Part shown: in pieces, positions 1 to 8,141 of the stretch
Numbering within the stretch: the first letter of the stretch is position 1
Layout of the letters: every line of letters starts with the position of its first letter
Source: Micromonospora sp. NBC_00389
Lineage (GTDB): Bacteria; Actinomycetota; Actinomycetes; Mycobacteriales; Micromonosporaceae
Assembly (NCBI RefSeq): GCF_036059255.1
Contig: NZ_CP107947.1
Span: 4,774,001-4,838,000 of the forward strand
Length of the DNA: 64,000 bases
Direction of reading: 5' to 3'
Program-made: the position numbers and the translations under genes
Notes under the pieces: model-generated
What the model saw: only the letters and a program-made list of their open reading frames with translations
Databases searched by the model: none
What the model was told of the DNA's origin: nothing

Positions 1-278
1 ACCTCGCCCTACTCGCCACCGGCCAGCCCGTCGACATCGCGCTACTACCTCCGGTGATCCTGGTCTGCGTCATCGGCGAGGGCGTCGCCTCCGCCGCGCC
101 CACCCCCGGCGGGCTCGGTGCCACCGAGGCCGCGCTCGTCTCCGGCCTGCTGCTCTACGGAGTGCCGCTGGACACCGCCGTCGCCGGCGTCCTGATCTAC
201 CGTCTCGCGACCTTCTGGCTCCCGGTGCCGCCGGGTTACCTGGCCCTCCGCCACATGACCCGTCACCGCTTGCTGTAA
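1..278 (+). CDS. Flippase-like membrane protein (UPF0104/LPG synthase TM domain), C-terminal part
   Basis: The gene enters from the left edge; only about 91 C-terminal residues are present and the start lies outside the window. The visible part has the conserved PTPGGLGATEAAL loop, then a hydrophobic helix (SGLLLYGVPLDTAVAGVLI), then YRLATFWLPVPPG. These are hallmark segments of the C-terminal half of the YbhN/UPF0104 family, polytopic inner-membrane proteins related to the flippase part of lysylphosphatidylglycerol synthases. The family is thought to handle lipids; the substrate here is unknown. The protein ends with a short basic cytoplasmic tail and a TAA stop. Confidence 0.8.
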   Translation, partial: LALLATGQPVDIALLPPVILVCVIGEGVASAAPTPGGLGATEAALVSGLLLYGVPLDTAVAGVLIYRLATFWLPVPPGYLALRHMTRHRLL

Positions 279-391
279 CCGCGACTGCGCAGAACGAGAC
301 GACGACCAGCGCTGCGGCCTACACTCGACGGGAGCGGACCATCAAGGGCACACGACACCAGGGCAACGTTGCACTGGTGCGATGTCCGGGT

Positions 392-945
392 TCAGCGGCC
401 GCGCCTGCAGCGCACGGCCACCCGATCGGCTGCGGCGAACAGCCACCCGTGGTGCGCGTCGTCGGTCTCCTGCCGCGCCCGGTGGTGCATCTTCTCGAAC
501 ACCCGCGGCACGGCGAGAATGAACGTCGGCTGATATTCGCGCAACTGGTCCAGCACCCCTGCGAAGTCGGAGCTGCGCACCATTGTCGCCCGTGTCTGGA
601 CCATTCCCACCTGGATCAGTCGCGCGAACGCGTGCGCCAACGGCAGAAACAACACCGTTGCTGCACCCGGGTGCAGCAGCTGGGGCAACACCGCCACCGC
701 GCTGGTCGTGTCGCACATGATGTTGCGGTGGGTCAGCACGCAACCCTCCGGACGCCGGGTCGTACCGCTGGTGTAGACGATGGTGGCCACATCGTCACCA
801 GACACCCGCCGGCGCCGCGCGTCGACGTCGGCATCGGCGACCCCACGGCCCAGCCCCGCCAGGGCGATCAGCCCTCCGGCATCCATCTGCCACACGTCAC
901 GCAGGCCCGGCAGATCCCCGCGCACCGCCTCGACCAGACCACCCG
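392..945 (-). pseudogene. Fragment of long-chain fatty-acid-CoA ligase (AMP-binding enzyme)
   Basis: The frame carries the middle of an ANL-superfamily adenylating enzyme: the phosphate-binding motif IVYTSGTTRRPEG, then FLPLAHAFARLIQVG, then FILAVPRVFEKM, in the order found in FadD15-type acyl-CoA ligases of about 600 residues. Only about 185 residues are present. The first 37 codons of the frame (up to 1051) look unrelated, so the N-terminal third is missing. The frame stops right after the VPRVFEK region, so the whole C-terminal adenylation and hinge part is missing too. No neighbouring frame continues it. I read it as a decayed relic, not a functional enzyme. Confidence 0.8.
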
Positions 946-1123
946 GAACTGACCACCGGAGAGCCGTGTGTCTGGGAAACCGGCCAGCCACGGTTCGGGA
1001 AGTGGCCGACAGAAAAGGACCCAACCCCTGGGCACCGCGCTGGCGGCCCACTTCACTCTGAGGGGGCGGCGGCGCAGCAATGCGCCGTCGGTACCCGGCC
1101 GAAGCGAGTGGGCTTGCACGCCC

Positions 1124-1765
1124 TCAGCGATCGTCTCCAGCAGGGATAAGGAGCCAGCGCGCAAAGCAGCTTTCGTCGTCCAGCTCGGTGTACCACCGGA
1201 TCTTGAACCGATACGCTGTGGTGTCACCCGTCTGGATCAGCATGCCCGGGTCAGGCTCACGCTGCGGTGGACCGTGAACGATTGGCACCGGCCCTGGCCG
1301 TGCCGGCAACAACGGAGCCGAGTACTCGCCGGCGCCGTCGATTGCTGTGCTGAAGATCGCCAGTTCACCACTGCCGACGGCGAGGTCATCACCCTCGTCG
1401 TCCTCGTCGTCCGGATACTCCAGTGCTGCAGCGAGCACACGCGGGTAGTCGGGCCCAGATGCCTGCACGAAGGCGAGCGTGCCGCCCTCGGACTGGAAGA
1501 CCTCAACCCAACTGTCGTCGCGGACAACCCCGTCCCCGCCGACCAGAGCCGCCCTGCCAGCCCCGACGACGATGGCGGTGTCCTCCGTCGCCATGTCAAC
1601 GACCCGTTCAAAGTCGTCGTTGCTGTAACCGCACCATTCGCTCCGACGCATGGCGTCGATAGCGAGGAACGGTTCACCGTTGGTCCACAGCCGGCCGACA
1701 TGAACCCATGATCCTCGCACTGACCCAGTATCACTGCCGCGTACGAGGACCCAGCAGGGGGGCAT
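1124..1765 (-). CDS. Imm21-like immunity-type protein
   Basis: This is a 213-residue acidic cytoplasmic protein if the ATG at 1765 is used; longer in-frame starts exist up to 1870. Its layout resembles Imm21-type polymorphic-toxin immunity proteins: DFERVVDM, a hydrophobic strand reading ATEDTAIVVGAGRAALVGGD, a WVEVF strand, a long acidic insert, then a C-terminal YRFKIRWYTE...FARWLLIP strand that matches the family's usual final beta strands. I see no catalytic motif. No toxin or WXG100/LXG-type partner lies next to it, so if the assignment is right it is an orphan. The family assignment rests on pattern recognition only and is tentative. The Shine-Dalgarno sequence is weak (GGGG about 12 bases before the ATG). 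Confidence 0.45.
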   Translation of the reverse strand: MPPCWVLVRGSDTGSVRGSWVHVGRLWTNGEPFLAIDAMRRSEWCGYSNDDFERVVDMATEDTAIVVGAGRAALVGGDGVVRDDSWVEVFQSEGGTLAFVQASGPDYPRVLAAALEYPDDEDDEGDDLAVGSGELAIFSTAIDGAGEYSAPLLPARPGPVPIVHGPPQREPDPGMLIQTGDTTAYRFKIRWYTELDDESCFARWLLIPAGDDR

Positions 1766-2105
1766 CTCGTGGCCATCGCCCCAACCAGCCCTACCGGTCC
1801 GTCGATGAGCCATTCGGGCCCGCGTCCGACTCGCATCGCCCGCCACGGCATCCGGACATGCCGCTGACATGGCGCACCGACAGCTCAGTTGCCATCACCG
1901 TTGATGTCGCCCTCGCCGTTACCCGCCCGGCCGGGCCATCCTCGTGGCCGCAGATCAGCGCCAGCATCATGGAGTTGGCGTCACTCAACGTGACTGCCGG
2001 ATCAGCGGTGAACACGAATACGAGACAGGTGGATCACGCGACCCTGCCAGTCCGTTGTGTGGCTTTCCGCCGTCGGGACGGGCGGGGGCTGCCAGACTGG
2101 GCGGC
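1766..2105. other. Intergenic stretch without a recognisable gene
   Basis: Both strands are open for about 75 codons (for example 1791-2015 on the minus strand), but none has a Shine-Dalgarno sequence or a family resemblance that I recognise. The region lies between the divergent Imm21-like gene and ltrA and probably holds both promoters, though no clear -35/-10 pair stands out. Confidence 0.4.
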
Positions 2106-3395
2106 ATGAGCACCGGCCACTGGCGGGGTCGGATCCTGCCTGCCGCGCCGGGGTCCCGCGTCACTCGCCTGGAGTTGTTCTACGACCTGGTGTTCGTGCT
2201 CGCGTTCCTCAACGTCACCACCCTGCTGTCGGCGCACCTGCACGTACGCACGCTGCTCGCGGGGCTGGTGGTGCTGGCCCTGCTGTGGTGGTGCTGGGTC
2301 TCCTTCGCCGCCCTCGGCAACGTGGTCCGCACCGACCAGGGGGTGCTGCCGCTGATCGGCGCGGTGACGGTGGTCGCCCTGTTCGTGCTCAACCTGAGCG
2401 TGCCGGAAGCGTTCACGAACCGACCCGGTGGGCCGCCCGGCCCGCTCGTCTTCGCCGCCTGCTACCTGGTCATCCGGGTGGTTCAGGTGCTGGTGCTGCT
2501 GACCCGCGCCGACGCCCCGGGCCGCGCGGCACTGCGGTCCGGCCTGCCGCTGCTGGCCAGCGTGATGCTGATCCTGGTCGCCGGGGCGCTGCCCCACCCG
2601 CCCCAGGTCGGGGTGACGTGGCTGCAGCTGACGCTGTGGGCGGCCGCCGTGGGCATCGAGTTCACCGCCGGGGGCCTGGTCCGCAGCGCCGGTCTGGCGG
2701 TGGTCTCCGCCGCCCACGTGGCCGAGCGGTACGCGCTGATCCTGCTCATCGCGCTCGGCGAGTCGATCATCTCGCTCGGACTGGGAACCAAACCGGCCGC
2801 CGGCCTGCCGCTCAGCTGGGCGGTGATCGTGGCGTCGGTCCTCGGCGTCACCACCATCGCGGCGCTGTGGTGGATGTACTTCGACACCGTGGCGCTCGAA
2901 CTCGAGCAGAGGCTGCACGGCACCCGCGACCCGGACGCGCGGGCCGCCTACGCCCGTGACGTCTACGCGTACCTGCATCTGCCGTTGATCGCCGGGATCA
3001 TCCTGTTCGCCCTCGGCCTGAAGCGCTACCTCGCCGTGATCGCCGACCCGCACGGTGACCCGTGGCGGGTGCGGGCGCTCAGCCTGGACTACCGGGTGCT
3101 GTTCGCCGGCGTGATCATCTACATCGTGGGCCTGCTGGCGTTGGGGGTGCGGGCCAGCCACCGGGTGCGCCTGTGGCCGACCGTGACGGTGGTGGCGCTG
3201 GCCGTCGTGCTGCTGCCCGCAGGCCGGTTGCCGGCGGTCGCCGGCCTGGCGGTGCTCGCCGCGGCCTGCGTCGCGCTGGTGCTGGCCGGGCTGCGCGCCA
3301 GTGACCCGCTGCGCCGCGAGGTGCGGCAGGTCGCGCTGCAGGAGCAGGTCGCCGCCGAGCAGGAGCAGTCCGAGTGGCGCCGTCGCCACCTGTGA
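2106..3395 (+). CDS. Low temperature requirement protein A (LtrA) family membrane protein
   Basis: A 429-residue polytopic membrane protein. The N-terminus contains the family signature RVTRLELFYDLVFVLAF just before the first membrane helix. It is followed by about ten to eleven hydrophobic helices and HVAERYALILLIALGESII in the middle, another LtrA hallmark. The ATG at 2106 is chosen because homology begins there; the same frame is open further upstream without similarity. The family was named from a Listeria mutant that fails to grow in the cold; its biochemical role is unknown. The C-terminus is a charged cytoplasmic tail. The gene stands alone, with the opposite-strand Imm21-like gene upstream and decayed sequence downstream. 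Confidence 0.9.
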   Translation: MSTGHWRGRILPAAPGSRVTRLELFYDLVFVLAFLNVTTLLSAHLHVRTLLAGLVVLALLWWCWVSFAALGNVVRTDQGVLPLIGAVTVVALFVLNLSVPEAFTNRPGGPPGPLVFAACYLVIRVVQVLVLLTRADAPGRAALRSGLPLLASVMLILVAGALPHPPQVGVTWLQLTLWAAAVGIEFTAGGLVRSAGLAVVSAAHVAERYALILLIALGESIISLGLGTKPAAGLPLSWAVIVASVLGVTTIAALWWMYFDTVALELEQRLHGTRDPDARAAYARDVYAYLHLPLIAGIILFALGLKRYLAVIADPHGDPWRVRALSLDYRVLFAGVIIYIVGLLALGVRASHRVRLWPTVTVVALAVVLLPAGRLPAVAGLAVLAAACVALVLAGLRASDPLRREVRQVALQEQVAAEQEQSEWRRRHL

Positions 3396-3485
3396 GCCGA
3401 GGGGCCGGCCCTTGAGGACCAATGGCCGGAAATCCGGCGCTGCGCCCACACCCCCGGCGACAACACCCGGATCATACGTACGTGC

Positions 3486-3692
3486 CTGTGGCTGGACGAC
3501 CCGCCGCGGGACCCCAAGGGCTGGCTGGTCGCCGTGGCCTGGCGTAAGTTCCTCGACGCCGCCCGCGCCGATACCTCCCGGCGGCGGCGAGAGGAACTGG
3601 TCGAGGCCGAGCCCATGCCCGACCCGGGCGAGGCGGTGGACGACACGCTTCAGCTGTACTGTCTGTGCGCGCACCCGCCCCTGACACATCCC
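3486..3692 (+). pseudogene. Fragment of ECF-type RNA polymerase sigma factor (SigJ/DUF6596 type)
   Basis: A continuous frame reads GWLVAVAWRKFLDAARAD, then SRRRREELVEAEPMPDPG, then DDTLQLYCLCAHPPLT. This is the linker between the sigma2 region and the DUF6596 domain of a well-known actinobacterial ECF sigma class, normally about 400 residues long. Before 3486 and after about 3692 the similarity ends abruptly, so sigma region 2.1-2.3, most of sigma4 and the C-terminal domain are gone. There is no start codon with a ribosome binding site. It is a relic of a gene that was deleted from both sides. Confidence 0.8.
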
Positions 3693-3726
3693 CGGCGCTC
3701 GGCTGTGCACGGGCAGCCTGCTCACC

Positions 3727-3963
3727 GTGCTCGATGCCGCGCTGCATGCGCTTCGTCTCGCGTCGCCTGAGGCCAACCGGGCAGCGATACTGGCCGCACT
3801 GCGCCACCAGGGGACCGTCGTCGCGTGCGCGACCGGGGTACGCACCGCCCGCCCTGCCTTCGCCGCCTTCTGGGCCAGCTACACCAGCGGCTTCCAGGAC
3901 GCGCTGCGCAGCTATAGACCCGTCACCGCTCCGCTGGAACTGCTCGGCGGACGGAATTGGTGA
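3727..3963 (+). other. Unrecognised short open frame
   Basis: A frame of about 78 codons starting with GTG, alanine-rich and predicted helical (DAALHALRLASPEANRAA, then FAAFWASYTSGFQDALRS). Codon use is GC-biased as in real genes, but there is no convincing ribosome binding site and I recognise no family. It directly follows the sigma-factor relic and could be a fragment of another deleted gene. The stretch from 3964 to 4230 holds nothing I can identify. Confidence 0.25.
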
Positions 3964-4230
3964 CTGGGCGCACCGGCGGAAGAGCAACACGGGTGGCAAC
4001 GGCGCCACCCCCACCGTGCCGGTTCCGGACGGCGAAAGACGGCGAAACGTCGGCATTGGCTCGTGGTGAACGACGGCTATCCCAGACGGCCGTCCTGCGC
4101 CGATCATTGCCCCATATTGACATGAGTCATTCTCACCTCCAGGCGGAACGCCCGGGCACGGAGGGCGAGAGGTCGGCACCAGCAGCCGGGCGTACCGAAC
4201 GGCCCGACTCCGCGTCCCCGGAGGATCGCC

Positions 4231-7200
4231 ATGCCCAGACCCGCCCTTCGCGCCCGGCTCGCGGCGCTCACCGCCGCCGCCCTGACCACGAGCGTCCTGA
4301 CGGTCACCCCGCCGTCACCGGCGCTCGCCGCCACCACCTTCACCCCCGACGACTACTGCCTCGGCCAGTGCGCCGACATCCTGCCCCCCGGGCAGAACGG
4401 CAACGCCACGCTGGTCGCCATCCTGGCCCACCAGACGCTCGGCACCCGCCCAGCACACTCCAGCGACCAGCTCGACGAGTACGCGAACCTGGTCTACAAC
4501 TACGCCGGGCTGACCGACGAGCAGATCGCCCACTTCTACAACGACGCCTCGTTCGGCGTCCCCGCCGCGCAGGTCGAAAGCACCATTTCACCGCGGGCGG
4601 ACGTCACCATCGTGCGGGACAAGGCCACCGGCGTCCCGCACGTCACCGGAACCACCCGCGCCGGCACCATGTTCGGCGCCGGCTACGCCGGGGCCCAGGA
4701 CCGGCTCTGGGTGATGGACCTGCTGCGGCACGCCGGTCGCGGCACGCTCACCTCGTTCGCCGGCGGCGCGCCGGGCAACCGTGAGCTGGAGCAGAGCATC
4801 TGGGCCAACTCGCCCTACGCGGAGGCGGACCTCCAGGCGCAGGTGGACGGGCTGCGCCTCAAGGGCACCCGGGGCCAGCAGCTCTACACCGACGTGGTCG
4901 ACTACATCACCGGCATCAACGCCTACATTGACAAGTCGATCGCCGACGACAACTACCCCGGCGAATACGTGCTGACCGGCGCTGGCAAGCCGACGCACTT
5001 CACCATGACCGATTTGATCGCCACCGCCGGTGTGGTTGGCGGGCTCTTCGGCGGGGGCGGTGGCAGCGAGATCCAGTCCGCGCTGGTCCGGGTGGCCGCC
5101 AGGGCCAAGTACGGCACCACCGAGGGCGACCGGGTCTGGCAGGCGTTCCGCTCCCAGAACGACCCGGAAACCGTGCTCACGCTGCACGACGGGCAGAGCT
5201 TCCCCTACGGCGCGACACCGCCGGGCGCGACCAGCGCGGTACTCCCCGACGCCGGCACGGTGATCGCCGAGCCCCTCGCCTACGAACAGAGCGGCGGGGC
5301 CGCCGCCCGCGCCGGTGCCAGCACAGCCACCCACGGGCTGCTCGGCGGGCTGTCCAACCTGCGCGCACACGGCATGTCCAACGCAGTGGTGGTCTCCGGC
5401 CGACACACCACCACCGGCAACCCGGTCGCCGTGTTCGGCCCGCAGACCGGCTACTTCGCCCCGCAGCTGCTCATGCTCCAGGAACTCCAAGGGCTGGGGA
5501 TCAGCGCGCGCGGCGCCGCGTTCGCCGGGCTGAACCTCTACGTGCTGCTCGGTCGAGGTCAGGACTACGCCTGGAGCGCCACCTCGGCCTCCCAGGACCT
5601 GACCGACACGTACGCGGTGCCGCTGTGCACCACCGACGGCAGTGCCCCGACGCTCCGCTCCAACCGCTACCTCCACCGGGGCCAGTGCCTGGCGATGGAG
5701 GTGCTGGAGCGGCGCAACTCCTGGTCGCCGACCCTGGCCGACCCCACCCCTGCCGGCTCGTACACGCTGCGCGCGCTGCGCACCAAGTACGGGCTGGTGG
5801 CCTACCGGGGCCTGGTGAACGGGCAGCCGACCGCGTTCACCAGGCTGCGCTCGACCTACCGGCACGAGGCCGACTCGGCGATCGGCTTCCAGGCGTACAA
5901 CGACCCGTCGGCCATGGGCAGCGCGGCGGCGTTCCAGGCGTCCGCAGCCAACGTCGGGTACGCGTTCAACTGGTTCTACGTCAACTCGACCGAGGCGGCG
6001 TACTTCAACTCCGGCTCGAACCCGGTACGGCCCGCCACCGCCGACCCGAACCTGCCGACGAAGGCCGAGCCGGCCTACGAGTGGGTGGGCTGGAACCCGG
6101 ACACCAACAACGCCACCTACACCCCGGCGTCGGCCCACCCGCAGTCAGTCAACCAGGACTACTACGTCAGCTGGAACAACAAGCAGGCGCAGGACTTCGC
6201 CGCAGCCGACGGCAACTTCAGCTACGGCGCGGTGCACCGGGGCCAACTGCTCGACGGTCCGGTGCGCGCAGCCATCACCCAGCGCAAGCTCGGCCGCGCC
6301 GACATTGTGAAGATCACCGCCGAGGCGGCAGTGACCGACCTGCGTGGCCAGCAGGTTCTCGGCGAACTGCTACGGGTGCTCGACAGCACGCCGGTCACCG
6401 ACCCGGCGCTGGCCGCCGCCGTGAGCAAACTGCGAGCCTGGCAGCAGGCCGGCTCCCGCCGGGTGGAGACGTCACCCGGCTCCAAGGTCTACCAGCACGC
6501 CGAGGCTATCCGGATCTTCGACGCCTGGTGGCCGCTGCTGGCCGCGGCCCAGTTCCGACCCGGCCTCGGGCCCGACCTGTATGCCGCCCTGGTCGATGCC
6601 ATCGAGGTGAACGAGGCGCCGTCAGGCGGCCAGAACGGCGGGCGTGACGGCGCCGTGAGCTGGGCATTGCAAGGGCAGGCGCACAAGGGTTCGTCGTTCC
6701 AGTACGGCTGGTGGGGCTACGTCGACAAGGACCTGCGCACCGTGCTCGGCGACCCCGTCGCCGGCGGGCTGGGGCGCGCGTACTGCGGCAACGGCAACCT
6801 CGGCGCGTGCCGGCAGGCGCTGCTCGACACGCTCGGCCGCGCCACCGCGGTGCCGGCCACGACGGTCTACCCGGGTGACACGTCCTGCGGGGCCGGCGAC
6901 CAGTGGTGCGCCGACTCCATCGCCCAGTCCGGGCTCGGCGGCATCACCCACCCGCTGATCGCCTGGCAGAACCGTCCCACCTACCAGCAGGTCGTCTCGT
7001 TTCCGGCGCGACGCGGCGACAACGTCACCAACCTGGCGCAGGGCCGTCCGGCCACCGCGTCGAGCACCCAGTTCCTGACCAGCAACACCCCGGACAAGGC
7101 AGTCGACGGCAGCCTCGGCAGCCGATGGTCCAGCAGCTACAAGGACAACCAGTGGCTCCGGGTTGACCTCGGCGCGGCCCGGACGGTCAGCCGGGCGGTG

Positions 7201-7416
7201 CTGCGCTGGGAATCCGCGTACGGCATCGGGTACCGGATCGAGGTCTCCGGCGACGGTACCTCCTGGCAGCCGGTGTTCAGCACCACCACCGGCAACGGCG
7301 GCGTCGACAACGCCACCTTCACCCCGGTCAGCGCCCGCTACGTGCGGGTGTACGGGGTCAACCGGGCCACCTCGTACGGGTTCTCGCTCTACGAATTCGA
7401 GCTCTACGGACGGTGA
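4231..7416 (+). CDS. Secreted penicillin acylase family amidohydrolase with C-terminal discoidin domain
   Basis: A 1061-residue exported enzyme of the N-terminal-nucleophile penicillin/acyl-homoserine-lactone acylase family, which hydrolyses amide-linked acyl chains. Residues 1-34 form a signal peptide ending ALA. Residues about 125-370 correspond to the alpha chain (VTIVRDKATGVPHVTG; AGYAGAQDRLWVMDLLRHAGRG). The beta chain should begin at Ser383 in GMS383NAVVVSG, the autocleavage site and nucleophile. Residues 931-1061 are an F5/8 type C (discoidin) carbohydrate-binding domain ending FSLYEFELYGR. The ATG is preceded by GGAGG at ideal spacing. The gene is monocistronic, with a strong hairpin terminator just downstream. 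The substrate cannot be told from sequence; lipopeptides, lactones or cell-wall amides are all possible. Confidence 0.88.
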   Translation: MPRPALRARLAALTAAALTTSVLTVTPPSPALAATTFTPDDYCLGQCADILPPGQNGNATLVAILAHQTLGTRPAHSSDQLDEYANLVYNYAGLTDEQIAHFYNDASFGVPAAQVESTISPRADVTIVRDKATGVPHVTGTTRAGTMFGAGYAGAQDRLWVMDLLRHAGRGTLTSFAGGAPGNRELEQSIWANSPYAEADLQAQVDGLRLKGTRGQQLYTDVVDYITGINAYIDKSIADDNYPGEYVLTGAGKPTHFTMTDLIATAGVVGGLFGGGGGSEIQSALVRVAARAKYGTTEGDRVWQAFRSQNDPETVLTLHDGQSFPYGATPPGATSAVLPDAGTVIAEPLAYEQSGGAAARAGASTATHGLLGGLSNLRAHGMSNAVVVSGRHTTTGNPVAVFGPQTGYFAPQLLMLQELQGLGISARGAAFAGLNLYVLLGRGQDYAWSATSASQDLTDTYAVPLCTTDGSAPTLRSNRYLHRGQCLAMEVLERRNSWSPTLADPTPAGSYTLRALRTKYGLVAYRGLVNGQPTAFTRLRSTYRHEADSAIGFQAYNDPSAMGSAAAFQASAANVGYAFNWFYVNSTEAAYFNSGSNPVRPATADPNLPTKAEPAYEWVGWNPDTNNATYTPASAHPQSVNQDYYVSWNNKQAQDFAAADGNFSYGAVHRGQLLDGPVRAAITQRKLGRADIVKITAEAAVTDLRGQQVLGELLRVLDSTPVTDPALAAAVSKLRAWQQAGSRRVETSPGSKVYQHAEAIRIFDAWWPLLAAAQFRPGLGPDLYAALVDAIEVNEAPSGGQNGGRDGAVSWALQGQAHKGSSFQYGWWGYVDKDLRTVLGDPVAGGLGRAYCGNGNLGACRQALLDTLGRATAVPATTVYPGDTSCGAGDQWCADSIAQSGLGGITHPLIAWQNRPTYQQVVSFPARRGDNVTNLAQGRPATASSTQFLTSNTPDKAVDGSLGSRWSSSYKDNQWLRVDLGAARTVSRAVLRWESAYGIGYRIEVSGDGTSWQPVFSTTTGNGGVDNATFTPVSARYVRVYGVNRATSYGFSLYEFELYGR

Positions 7417-7427
7417 CCTCGGCCGGA

Positions 7428-7454
7428 GGGCCGGCGGGAACCACCCGCCGGCCC
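7428..7454 (+). terminator. Hairpin terminator after the penicillin acylase gene
   Basis: A perfect 11-base inverted repeat (GGGCCGGCGGG at 7428-7438, CCCGCCGGCCC at 7444-7454) with the 5-base loop AACCA, starting 12 bases after the stop codon. There is no T tract, which is usual for actinomycete hairpins. Confidence 0.7.
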
Positions 7455-7667
7455 CTGCAGGGCGTGCACAGCGCCATGGCCGGCGGGCGGGGCCTGCAGG
7501 CTCTCCCGAACGCGATCGTGGTGCCGGCGGTCCGGGCGGTGACGACGATCCACGTCGCAGCCATCTCGGGCTGAGGCGCTCTACCGGCGGCGCCGGGCGT
7601 CGGCCTCCGCGTCGAGCAGGTCGTTCAGCGTCAGTGCCGAGTTGATCAGGCAGAGGGGGCTGAACGC

Positions 7668-7740
7668 CCATCGTGCCGAGCCGACGCAATTTCCCGTCGA
7701 AGTCAGTGGCGACGAGATCCGGGACGAGGCCAGAGGTAAC
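7668..7740 (+). pseudogene. OsmC-family fragment (about 24 codons)
   Basis: The bases read HRAEPTQFPVEVSGDEIRDE, which matches, with few changes, a longer OsmC-type fragment at 48818-49003 (RRAEPTQLSVVVSGDKIRDE). Only this internal piece remains here. The rest of the 7455-8141 gap has no gene I can support. A short minus-strand stretch at about 7582-7665 has coding-like codons and ends ARRRR-stop, and could be another relic. A plus-strand frame at 7773-8060 has neither a ribosome binding site nor a recognisable product. Confidence 0.6.
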
Positions 7741-8141
7741 TCTTATGTACCCGACGCCCAACCAGCTTCGACATGAGCCACCTTGGCCACCTCAATCCGG
7801 AAGGCGTGGTCGCCGCTGGCCGCGGGGCGTCTCGGCGCCCACCAGCGCTCGGCTGCTTCCTGTCGCTGATCGTTCTCACCGCGTTTGCCGAGATCAACGG
7901 CGCGCGGCTGTTTGGCAAGGCTGGCACAAGCACCAGGGCATACGTTCGATCCCCGGATGAGTTTCGTCGGCAGATCGCGTCGATGACGCAGCTGGGGCTA
8001 CCGTCAGGTCGTGACGGTCAGTCGCGCGTCGAGCCAGGGGATCTGGATGGTCGGCATTGAGTACGTGATCGCGTTCGGTACCTCAGCCGGCCCGCTGGAG
8101 GCACCGGTCGCGATCATCGGCTCTCGACGGGTCGATGTCCG

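Noticed and set aside
2034-3845. A 603-codon open frame on the minus strand opposite ltrA
   Set aside because: It is the antisense shadow of ltrA and downstream sequence: low-complexity His/Gln/Arg/Gly composition, no family, no ribosome binding site.
4093-4140. A TGAC-ATGA-GTCA partial palindrome upstream of the penicillin acylase gene as a Fur/Zur box
   Set aside because: The match is short and lacks the extended dyad expected for Fur-family boxes; nothing nearby relates to metal uptake.
4588-6138. A 516-codon minus-strand frame inside the penicillin acylase gene
   Set aside because: Shadow of a well-supported gene with signal peptide and motifs; the antisense product is Val/Gly/Arg-rich and unrecognisable.
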